A stretch of 12,784 nucleotides of DNA from an uncultured Dialister sp. GTDB taxonomy: Bacteria > Bacillota > Negativicutes > Veillonellales > Dialisteraceae. This document shows positions 1-6,042 of the stretch, in pieces. A model generated the notes under the pieces. It worked only from the letters and a program-made list of their open reading frames with translations. It made no database searches and was not told the origin of the DNA. The stretch is taken from NCBI RefSeq assembly GCF_900538805.1, contig NZ_UPZP01000069.1, positions 1-12,784 on the forward strand, read 5' to 3'. Every line of letters starts with the position of its first letter. The stretch's first letter is position 1. Position numbers and translations under genes: made by a program.

Positions 1-226
1 CCAGGGAAACACTGGTTAGTTCGTAGAGTTTGCTTTTATAAGAATTTTTATGCGCTGCTGTATCATGAGCCTCCTTAAATAGTTTGCAGCAGATGATGCA
101 GGAGTGAAACGACGTACAAAACGTAATGAGTTGTTTTTCCTTTAGAAACCTTAAACTTCGATTCATAAGTCTCGTCACCCTTTCCTTTTGGATCCTCTGA
201 ATCTTTTTATTTCATAAAAAAATCCC
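1..226. other. No recognisable gene; region before the first promoter
   Basis: Two weak coding hints are visible. On the + strand, frame 1 is open from base 1 to a TAA at 76-78 (about 25 residues, rich in Tyr and Phe), so the tail of an upstream gene cannot be excluded. On the - strand, an ATG at 66-64 preceded by AAGGAGG (76-70, only 3 bases away) opens a 16-codon frame ending at 16. Neither can be assigned to a family. The stretch from 77 to 226 is AT-rich and shows no tRNA, convincing terminator or longer frame. Confidence 0.3.
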
Positions 227-255
227 ATGGCAGAATGCATAAAAAAGTATATAAT
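227..255 (+). promoter_or_regulatory. Probable sigma-A promoter of the aminotransferase gene
   Basis: ATGGCA at 227-232 (4 of 6 to the -35 consensus) and a perfect TATAAT at 250-255 are separated by 17 bases. The downstream start codon is about 60 bases away, a normal leader length. The surrounding DNA is A/T rich, so the exact -35 call is less certain than the -10. Confidence 0.6.
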
Positions 256-314
256 AAGAAAAGTATGGAACCATGATTTAATGGAATGATATTTTTCAGA
301 AACAGGAAGGGATA

Positions 315-1511
315 ATGATGAAGATTTCACAGAGAGCACTGAGCTTGACCACTTCTCCTATTCGCAGACTGGGCCCCTATGCCACGGAGGCGCAGAAGGC
401 AGGAAAGAAAATTTATCATCTGAACATCGGACAGCCGGATATTGAGACGCCGCCCCAGTTCATGGAGGCCATCAGGCATTTTGACAAGAAGACCGTGGCC
501 TATGGACCTTCCCAGGGGGATATGAACCTGATCCACCAGATTCAGAAATATTACAGGGAATGGGGCATGGAGTACAGCGAGAAGAATATTTACATCACTG
601 CCGGCGGCAGTGAAGCGCTGGAGCTGGCAGCTCTCGCCCTCTGCGACCCCGGTGATGAAATCCTGGTATTTGAACCTTTCTATGCCAACTACAATTCCTT
701 TGCCAAGATTGCCGGTGCCCATGTAAGGGCAGTGCCCACCAGCGCAGAAACCGGCTACCGTCTGCCGGACCAGGAAACGGTGGAAAAGTACATTACCAAT
801 AAGACCCGCCTCATCCTCCTCACCAACCCCGGCAACCCCACCGGCGTGGTGTATAACAAGAAGGAAATGGACATGATTGCTTCTGTGGTGAAGAAGCATG
901 GCCTGGCCCTCATTGCGGATGAAGTGTACCGTGAATTTGTTTACGACGGCGCCTACACCAGCTTTGGCACCTATGACGATCTGGCGGACAACCTGATCAT
1001 CGTGGATTCCGTGTCCAAGAGATACAGCGCCTGCGGCGCCCGTATCGGCTGCCTGCTCTGCAAGAATGAAGATTTCACCACCCAGATTAATAAATTCTGC
1101 CAGGCCCGCCTCTGCGTGCCTACGGTGGAACAGGTGGGAGCGGCGGCCCTCTACGATACGCCGAAATCCTATCTGGATGCGGTGAACCAGGAATATAAGA
1201 AACGGCGCGACACTATCGCCGCTGGCCTTGCTGCCATTCCCGGCGTCATTTCCTCGGACCCCAAGGGTGCTTTCTATGTCATGGTGAAACTGCCGGTGGA
1301 CGATGCGGAAAAATTTGCCATCTGGCTGTTGAAGGACTTTGACGTAAACGGTGAAACCGTAATGATTGCACCGGGCAATGGTTTCTATGCAGAACCGGGC
1401 AAAGGCGTGGACGAAGCCCGCCTGGCCTATGTGCTGAACTGCGATGACCTGAAAAAAGCCATCCACCTCCTGGGCGAAGGACTGAAGGCCTATCCGGGAA
1501 GAAAAATCTGA
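315..1511 (+). CDS. Pyridoxal-phosphate-dependent class I aminotransferase (aspartate-aminotransferase type)
   Basis: This is a fold-type I PLP enzyme that transfers an amino group between an amino acid and a 2-oxo acid in the cytoplasm. The N-terminal substrate segment (LNIGQPDIETP) lies near residue 37. NPGNPTG lies near 171-177, ADEVYREF near 201-208 and the PLP lysine in SVSKRYSACGARIG near residue 235. A C-terminal Arg near 370 (ARLAYVLN) is in the place that binds the substrate carboxylate. At 398 residues it has the family's usual length. Two adjacent ATGs occur at 315 and 318; AGGAAGG at 304-310 is 4 and 7 bases from them, so 318 may be the true start. The gene has its own promoter and terminator and so is probably monocistronic. 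Aspartate is the likely donor, but the substrate cannot be read from the sequence. Confidence 0.93.
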   Translation: MMKISQRALSLTTSPIRRLGPYATEAQKAGKKIYHLNIGQPDIETPPQFMEAIRHFDKKTVAYGPSQGDMNLIHQIQKYYREWGMEYSEKNIYITAGGSEALELAALALCDPGDEILVFEPFYANYNSFAKIAGAHVRAVPTSAETGYRLPDQETVEKYITNKTRLILLTNPGNPTGVVYNKKEMDMIASVVKKHGLALIADEVYREFVYDGAYTSFGTYDDLADNLIIVDSVSKRYSACGARIGCLLCKNEDFTTQINKFCQARLCVPTVEQVGAAALYDTPKSYLDAVNQEYKKRRDTIAAGLAAIPGVISSDPKGAFYVMVKLPVDDAEKFAIWLLKDFDVNGETVMIAPGNGFYAEPGKGVDEARLAYVLNCDDLKKAIHLLGEGLKAYPGRKI

Positions 1512-1527
1512 TTGATGATGAAATGAG

Positions 1528-1572
1528 AAATCCGTGAAGAAATGATTGTATGCATTCCTTCACGGATTTTTT
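1528..1572 (+). terminator. Intrinsic terminator of the aminotransferase gene
   Basis: AAATCCGTGAAG (1528-1539) pairs with CTTCACGGATTT (1558-1569). After one mismatch the stem continues as AATG/CATT, leaving an 8-base loop. A run of six T (1567-1572) follows. It begins 17 bases after the stop codon. Confidence 0.9.
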
Positions 1573-2382
1573 GCGTATAGTTTTCTATCCGGCATGAGAC
1601 AAAGGTGATTCATAGCGACAGGAAACTGTGTGCGTGTAGTTTCCTATTCGACGTGGGACAAAGGTGATTCATAGCGACAGGAAACTGTTTGCGAATGGTT
1701 TCCTATTCGACGTGGGACAAAGGGGATTCATCGCGGCAGGAAACTAGTCGAAAAAGTTTCCTATCCGGCATGGGACGATGGCAAATCATCGTGACAGGAA
1801 ACTGTTTGCGAATGGTTTCCTACTCGACGTGGGACAATGGGGATTCATAGCGGCAGGAAACTGTTTGCGAATGGTTTTCCATTCGGCATGGGGCAGTGGT
1901 ATATCATAGCGACAGGAAACTGTTCGGCAGGAGATTTCTCGACTCCGCTTCGCTGCGCTCGAAATGACAGGGGAGGGGGAAAACTATTGTGTATCATGGC
2001 GGCAGGGGACTAGTCGAAAAAGTTTCCTATCCGGCATGGGGCGATGGCAAATCATCGTGGCAGGAAACTGTTTGCGAATAGTTTCCCATCCGGCAAGGGG
2101 CGATTGCATATCATAGCGACAGGAAACTATTCGCGAATGGGTTCCTATTCGGCGTGGGGCAATGGTATATCATAGCGACAGGAAACTATTAGCGAATGGT
2201 TTCCTATTCGACGTGGGACAAAGGGGATTCATCACGGCAGGAAACTGTTTGCGAATGGTTTCCTACTCGACGTGGGAAATGGGGATTCATCGCGACAGGA
2301 AACTGTTTGCGAATGGTTTCTTATCCGGCATGAGACGGTGGTGTATCACCTCCACAGGAAACTATTTGCATGACTTCTTCCT
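1573..2382 (+). repeat. Array 1: tandem 59-bp palindromic units (about 13 plus a leading half unit)
   Basis: Units beginning CAGGAAAC start at 1619, 1678, 1737, 1795, 1854, 1913, 2003, 2061, 2120, 2179, 2238, 2296 and 2355, a step of 58-59 bp except where unit 6 is interrupted. Each has an inverted repeat, AGGAAACT then AGTTTCCT (or GGTTTCCT), with TTTGCGAA or a close variant at the centre. Then comes a conserved 32-base half of the type TTCGACGTGGGACAA ending CATAGCGA. A half unit (1573-1618) sits directly after the terminator and the last unit is degenerate. The between-palindrome halves are alike, so this is not CRISPR. The 59-bp period breaks any reading frame, so it is not coding. The same family recurs at 11106-11745. 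Confidence 0.93.
1933..1969. repeat. Dispersed hairpin element inside unit 6 of array 1
   Basis: GATTTCTCGACTCCG, then CTTCGCTGCGCTCG and AAATGACA, form a stem of ATTTC-CGA with TCG-AAAT around a C/G-rich loop. It resembles the shorter elements at 3896-3920 and 10500-10524 (ATTCT...AGAAT plus GAC). It widens the spacing between neighbouring units from 59 to 90 bp, so it sits within the array rather than beside it. This type of sequence is widespread in bacterial genomes and is a common source of false short proteins. Confidence 0.6.
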
Positions 2383-2395
2383 GGTGATATACAAT
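2366..2395 (+). promoter_or_regulatory. Possible promoter of the threonine aldolase gene
   Basis: TTGCAT (2366-2371) and TACAAT (2390-2395) lie 18 bases apart. The -35-like box falls inside the last, degenerate array unit. Both boxes are imperfect, so this is a candidate only. Confidence 0.3.
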
Positions 2396-2427
2396 ATGTC
2401 AAAACAGCAAAGGGAAGGGAGAACGAA

Positions 2428-3457
2428 ATGGAAAAATTATATTTTGCTTCGGATTATATGGAGACCGCGGCGCCGGAAATTATGGAGGCCCTGGCAGGGC
2501 TTGCAGGGAAGAAATTCACCGGCTACGGGTCTGATGTGATTTCAGAGTCCGCCAGGAGAAAAATCCTGGCTGCAGCGGGCGCACCGGAGGGAGAAGTGTA
2601 TTTCCTGGTGGGCGGCACCCAGACCAATGCCACGGTCATTGATACCATGCTCCGTCCCTACGAAGGGGTCATTGCCGCTTCCACGGGCCATGTGTCTGTC
2701 CATGAAGCAGGAGCCATCGAATACGGCGGCCACAAGGTGCTCACCCTTCCGGAAAAAGACGGGAAAATCGGGGCGGCTGATATTGATGGGCTGGCAGGGA
2801 CCTACTGGAACGATGAAAACCATGAGCACATGGTCATGTCTGCCATGGTGTATATATCCCAGCCCACGGAGTACGGCACCCTTTACAGTTTGAAGGAGCT
2901 GGAGGAAATTAGTGCTGTCTGCAGGAAATGGAAACTGGCCCTCTATGTAGATGGCGCCCGCCTGGCCTACGCACTTTCCGCCAAAGGAAATGATGTGACC
3001 CTGAAGGACCTTTCCCGGCTTACCGACGTTTTTTATATCGGCGGCACCAAGTGCGGCGCCCTCCTGGGCGAAGCGGTGGTGTTCCCGAAGAAGGGGACGG
3101 TGCCCCATTTCTTCACCATGGTGAAACAGCACGGCGCACTCCTGGCCAAGGGCTGGGCTGCAGGACTGCAGTTCGATACCCTCTTCACCGGCGGTCTTTA
3201 CGAAAAAACTGGGAAAGAAGGGCGATGAAATGGCAGACCGCATCCGCGAGGCTCTGGACGAAAAGGGCTATGTGCAGGACGTAAGAAACAGCACCAACCA
3301 GATTTTCATTACCCTCACCCACGAAAAGGCCCGGGCCCTTTCCAAAAAAGTGGAGATGGGATTTTGGGAGAACAAGGGAGATAAAGTGGTCATGCGCATA
3401 GCCACCTCCTGGGCCACCACGAAAGAAGAAACGGAAAAATTGATTGCGCTGCTGTGA
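2428..3457 (+). pseudogene. ltaE: Low-specificity L-threonine aldolase, split by a one-base frameshift
   Basis: This PLP enzyme cleaves L-threonine or L-allo-threonine to glycine and acetaldehyde in the cytoplasm. Frame 1 runs 2428-3228 and contains GGTQTN (62-67), HVSVHE (88-93), VDGARLAYA (174-182) and the PLP lysine K208 in GGTKCG. It reads LYEKTGKEGR and stops at TGA 3226-3228. The missing C-terminus is open in the frame containing 3230-3457, which also reads upstream as KKLGKKGDEMADRIREALDEKG. Dropping one A from the A6 run at 3203-3208 joins the two as YEKLGKKGDEM, giving about 342 residues, the normal family length. The frame break is therefore one inserted A. This could be a true mutation, a sequencing error, or a site where slippage restores some product. 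The RBS is AGGGAAGGGAG just before the ATG. Array 1 lies immediately upstream and there is no partner gene. Confidence 0.88.
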
Positions 3458-3500
3458 GTGAGCTAGGGAACTAGTGAGCTGGGAAACTGGTGTGCTGGTA
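3458..3500. repeat. CTAG/CTGG-type short repeats after ltaE
   Basis: GAGCTAGGGAACTAG, TGAGCTGGGAAACTGG and TGTGCTGG are imperfect copies of a motif of about 10 bases, similar to the repeats at 3833-3872. They begin within a few bases of the aldolase stop codon. No terminator with a T run is present here. Confidence 0.45.
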
Positions 3501-3506
3501 CATCCC

Positions 3507-3538
3507 ACGCCTTCGGGCGTTTCGCCCTATGGTATAAT
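3507..3538 (+). promoter_or_regulatory. Extended -10 promoter preceded by two overlapping hairpins
   Basis: TGGTATAAT (3530-3538) is a perfect extended -10 box; no good -35 is visible 16-18 bases upstream. GGTATAATAAATAAAG (3531-3546) is identical to the -10 region of the tuf promoter at 12465-12480. Just upstream, ACGCC-TTCG-GGCGT (3507-3520) and GGGCG-TTT-CGCCC (3515-3527) are alternative hairpins that share bases. The promoter would start a transcript near 3545 that runs through the repeat mosaic towards the HAD gene, with a leader of about 770 bases. Confidence 0.5.
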
Positions 3539-3748
3539 AAATAAAGACGCGAGTGCAGGTCTATTGGGATGAATTCGTAGGACAGAGGGACATTGGAATT
3601 AGTTTATAGTTTCTTTGCTTTTCGTGATTCAATGGCAGGCGTCTTTCCGCTGTCTACTTGCTGCTTCTTCTGTATGGGTGTGTTTTCTTTTACTGTGACG
3701 AACCGTTACTCTGCCCTTTATTGTGCCCCCGTCAGGGGTGGCAAAGGA

Positions 3749-3802
3749 ACTGGATTTATAGGGAAGCGCAGCGACCCGAAAATCCAGTGACATGCTTCCC
3801 TA
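3749..3802 (+). repeat. Interlocking inverted repeats with pseudoknot geometry
   Basis: ACTGGATTT (3749-3757) is complementary to AAATCCAGT (3780-3788), and TAGGGAAGC (3759-3767) is complementary to GCTTCCCTA (3794-3802). The order is a, b, a-prime, b-prime, the arrangement of an H-type pseudoknot with two 9-bp stems and connecting segments of 1, 12 and 5 bases. Whether it folds this way as RNA is inference. Confidence 0.5.
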
Positions 3803-3832
3803 GAGGCGGCTTCCTCCCGCCAACCGGGATTC

Positions 3833-3872
3833 CTTAGTGGGCTAGTGGACTAGTGAGCTAGTGGACTAGTGG
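3833..3872. repeat. CTAG-rich short tandem repeat
   Basis: CTAGTGGACTAGTGAG is followed by CTAGTGGACTAGTGGG, so ACTAGTG or GCTAGTG recurs roughly every 10 bases. A weaker version lies at 3458-3500. CTAG is generally under-represented in bacterial genomes, which makes the cluster stand out. Confidence 0.6.
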
Positions 3873-3895
3873 GAGACACTAACTGCGTGTACCAA

Positions 3896-3920
3896 GATTC
3901 TTCGCTTCGCTCAGAATGAC
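3896..3920. repeat. Dispersed GATTCTTCGCTTCGC...GAATGAC element
   Basis: ATTCT and AGAAT flank TCGCTTCGCTC and are followed by GAC. The copy at 10500-10524 differs by one base (CGCTTCAC for CGCTTCGC). A related, longer form is at 1933-1969. Confidence 0.7.
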
Positions 3921-4161
3921 GAGCGAGGCTGGAAGGAAATCCCGTAACGCAGGCTCCTTCCTCAGGAAGGAGCTGGGCGATAGCCCTGAGGAACACCGAA
4001 GATTTTATCAACGAACTGACGCTCCTATCCTCCGGCGCCTGCGGCGACCTCCCGCTGGCCGGGCATTAAGGTGTTCGCTTTATGTGCAGGCTATGCTCAC
4101 ATAATAGCCCGGCTCAGAAGTCCCCTGCAGGACTTCTGCCTGAGGAAGGGAGCTAAAAACT

Positions 4162-4268
4162 GCGGCGGAGCCGCCACCACAACCCTCAGCGGCAAAGCCG
4201 CTGTCAAACCTCTGAACCCTAAGAACCTTCGGTCCGGCAGGGCCGTCAACCCTCACGCTGAAGGCGTG
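4162..4268 (+). repeat. String of four hairpin cassettes before the HAD gene
   Basis: Perfect or wobble hairpins follow each other: GCGGC-GGA-GCCGC (4162-4174), CAGCGGC-AAA-GCCGCTG (4187-4203), CGGTCC-GGCA-GGGCCG (4230-4245) and CACGCT-GAA-GGCGTG (4254-4268). The linkers are alike (ACAACCCT, GTCAAACCT, GAACCCTAAGAACCTT, GTCAACCCT). The arms differ, yet each stays paired, with a T-G wobble in the last two. No T run follows, so these are not ordinary terminators. Confidence 0.7.
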
Positions 4269-4317
4269 TCCAGGCCGGTCAAACTTCAGAACCTTTTATT
4301 TTATAAAGGAGCATACC

Positions 4318-5127
4318 ATGTCTTCTATACAAATGATTGCCATTGATTTGGACGATACCCTTTTACGGGATGATATTTCCGTTTCGGACTACACGAAGAA
4401 GGTGCTGGGAGAGGCTCTTTCCCGGGGCGTGAAGATCGTGATTGCCACGGGGCGCATGTTCCAGGCGGCCCGTCCCTGGGGAAAGGCCATCGGTCTTGGT
4501 GATGTGCCTGTCATCTGCTATACGGGGTCCATGACGGGGCTCTGTGAAAGCGGGAAAATCATAAGGGATGTGCGGATTGAGAAGGACAGGGCCCTTGCTA
4601 TCCTGTCGGATATCAAGGAGCAGGGCTGGTATGCCCATACCTATATTGACGACGAGCTTTATGTGCCTTTCCGGGACTGGCGCACCGATGAGTATGAGAA
4701 GCAGTGCGGCGTCAAGGCCCATGTGGCAGGGGACGATTTCTGGACGCCTGAAAAGGCGCCGACGAAAATCCTTGTGTGCGAATATGACAAAGAAAAGATG
4801 AAGGAAATTGAAAATTTCCTGAAGACGAAATACGGCGGACTGGTGAACCAGGTGAAGTCGAAGCCCTATTTCTTTGAAATGAATAACAGGGAGTGCTCCA
4901 AGGGAAGGGCAGTGGCTGAACTGGCCCGCTCTTACGGCATTCCTGTGGACCGGGTCATGACTTTCGGCAATGGGAATAATGATGTGTCCATGCTGGCCAT
5001 GACGCCCTGGTCCTTTGCCGTTGCCAACGCTTCGGACAGCGCGAAAAAAGCGGCTGCCCATGAGACGGCTTCCAATAACGAAGACGGCGTGGCAAAGGCT
5101 GTTGAAAAATATGTACTGGAGGGATGA
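4318..5127 (+). CDS. Cof-type HAD-IIB family hydrolase (sugar or nucleotide phosphatase)
   Basis: This is a cytoplasmic Mg-dependent phosphatase of the haloacid dehalogenase superfamily. Motif I is DLDDT with nucleophile D10 and acid D12. Motif II is ATGR with T44. The C2 cap covers roughly 85-185. Motif III is K195 (CSKGRAV) and motif IV is FGNGNNDVSM (216-225) with D222. The 269 residues match the YidA/Cof branch. The substrate cannot be predicted; relatives accept sugar phosphates, FMN or PLP. AAAGGAG (4305-4311) is 6 bases from the ATG. Only 3 bases separate its stop from the next start, so it is probably cotranscribed with rapZ-yvcK-whiA. The operon is preceded by the hairpin cassettes and no closer promoter is evident. 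Confidence 0.93.
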   Translation: MSSIQMIAIDLDDTLLRDDISVSDYTKKVLGEALSRGVKIVIATGRMFQAARPWGKAIGLGDVPVICYTGSMTGLCESGKIIRDVRIEKDRALAILSDIKEQGWYAHTYIDDELYVPFRDWRTDEYEKQCGVKAHVAGDDFWTPEKAPTKILVCEYDKEKMKEIENFLKTKYGGLVNQVKSKPYFFEMNNRECSKGRAVAELARSYGIPVDRVMTFGNGNNDVSMLAMTPWSFAVANASDSAKKAAAHETASNNEDGVAKAVEKYVLEG

Positions 5128-5130
5128 ACC

Positions 5131-6036
5131 ATGCAGGATGATTTCCGCTTTGTTGTGATTACCGGCATGAGCGGAGCCGGAAAAACGAATTTCATGCAGA
5201 AGCTGGAGGACATGGGCTATTACTGCGTGGATAACCTGCCGCCGGTGCTTATTGTGCGGTTTGCGGACCTCTGCTGGAAGAGTACGTCCAATACCCGCCA
5301 TGTGGCGGTGGTGACGGATATCCGGGGCGGCTCCTTCTTTGACGCCCTGCCCCAGGCGCTGGATGAATTGAAAAAAAGGGGCATTCCCCATGAGGTGGTG
5401 TTCCTGGAGGCCTCCGACGAGGCCCTGGTGCGACGGTACATGGAGACCAGGCGGCAGCATCCTCTGGCCAAGAATATGCGCATCCAGGAGGGCATTGCCC
5501 AGGAGAGGAAAATCCTGGCAGGCATTAGGGCCCAGGCCGATGTGATTGTGGATACCACCGCCATGAAGACCGGCGATTTAAAGGAATACCTGTCCAGCCG
5601 CTTCGGCGTGGACGGAAGCGGCGCGGAAATGCAGATTACCGTATTTTCCTTCGGCTTCAAGTATGGCATCCCCATTGATGCGGACACGGTGATTGATGTC
5701 CGTTTCCTGCCGAATCCCTTCTATGTGCCGGAGTACAAGTACTCCACCGGAAGGGTGAAGGAAGTGGCCGATTACATCGAAAAGGCGCCGGTGACCCGGG
5801 AATTTCTGGGGAAATTGTACGATTTCATGGATTTCATGGTGGACCAGTTCAAAAAAGCGGGGAAAACCCAGTTCACCATTGCCATCGGCTGCACCGGCGG
5901 CATGCACCGGTCCGTCTTTGTGACGGAAAGGCTTGGCAGTCACTTGAAGGAAAGGTTCGGCCATGTGAATGTGGAACACCGGGACCTGCACAGAAATCGT
6001 ATAGAGCATGATGTGACGGATTCTTCGGAAGGATGA
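5131..6036 (+). CDS. rapZ: RapZ / YvcJ family RNase adapter and nucleotide-binding protein
   Basis: RapZ is a cytoplasmic P-loop protein. In E. coli it presents the sRNA GlmZ to RNase E and so controls GlmS and amino-sugar supply; in Bacillus the orthologue YvcJ hydrolyses GTP and affects competence. The Walker A motif is GMSGAGKT (12-19), VDNLPP follows at 33-38, and TRRQHPLA lies at 106-113. The C-terminal domain carries SFGFKYGIP (173-181), DVRFLPNP (189-196) and the signature GCTGGMHRS (253-261). The residue before HRS is Met258, where Lys or Gln is commoner. The length of 301 is slightly above the usual 285-295, with the extra residues at the C-terminus. GGAGGG (5118-5123) overlaps the previous gene's end. 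yvcK begins a few bases downstream. Confidence 0.96.
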   Translation: MQDDFRFVVITGMSGAGKTNFMQKLEDMGYYCVDNLPPVLIVRFADLCWKSTSNTRHVAVVTDIRGGSFFDALPQALDELKKRGIPHEVVFLEASDEALVRRYMETRRQHPLAKNMRIQEGIAQERKILAGIRAQADVIVDTTAMKTGDLKEYLSSRFGVDGSGAEMQITVFSFGFKYGIPIDADTVIDVRFLPNPFYVPEYKYSTGRVKEVADYIEKAPVTREFLGKLYDFMDFMVDQFKKAGKTQFTIAIGCTGGMHRSVFVTERLGSHLKERFGHVNVEHRDLHRNRIEHDVTDSSEG

Positions 6037-6042
6037 GGTTTG

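Larger units (their letters stand above)
3539..4304. other. Gene-free mosaic of short repeats upstream of the HAD-rapZ operon
   Basis: No convincing gene lies here. From 5' to 3' it holds interlocking inverted repeats (3749-3802), CTAG-rich decamers (3833-3872) and a GATTCTTCGCTTCGC-type element (3896-3920). Next come CGTAACGCAGGCTCCTTCC (from 3943), AGCTGGGCG...CCTGAGGAACACCG (3971-3998) and CTATCCTCCGGCGCCTGCG (from 4025). AGAAGTCC...GGACTTCT (about 4116-4137) follows, and finally a run of hairpin cassettes (4162-4268). Several of these modules recur at 9995-10793 in the same order, so the two regions share an origin. A 65-codon frame at 3593-3790 starts with TTG and shows no family resemblance that I recognise; I do not call it. 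Confidence 0.7.

Noticed and set aside
1573..2382. CRISPR array
   Set aside because: Units are regular, but the segments between the palindromes are conserved copies instead of unique spacers, the repeats vary, and no cas gene is present.
1573..2382. Integron attC (59-base element) array
   Set aside because: The length coincidence is not supported: no gene cassettes lie between units and there is no integrase.
2162..2539. Repeat-containing protein on the + strand
   Set aside because: The frame runs through array 1 and into the ltaE start in the wrong frame; the 59-bp period shifts the frame in every unit.
3203..3208. Programmed -1 ribosomal frameshift at A6
   Set aside because: The second frame requires a +1 shift, and the A-run codon phase does not fit the X XXY YYZ rule for -1 slippage.
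3593..3790. 65-residue Cys-rich protein with TTG start
   Set aside because: It has a rare start, a poorly placed RBS, no recognisable family, and overlaps the interlocked inverted repeats.
3916..4346. Small + strand frames at 3916-4104 and 4071-4346
   Set aside because: They translate the repeat mosaic and the second overlaps the RBS and start of the HAD gene.
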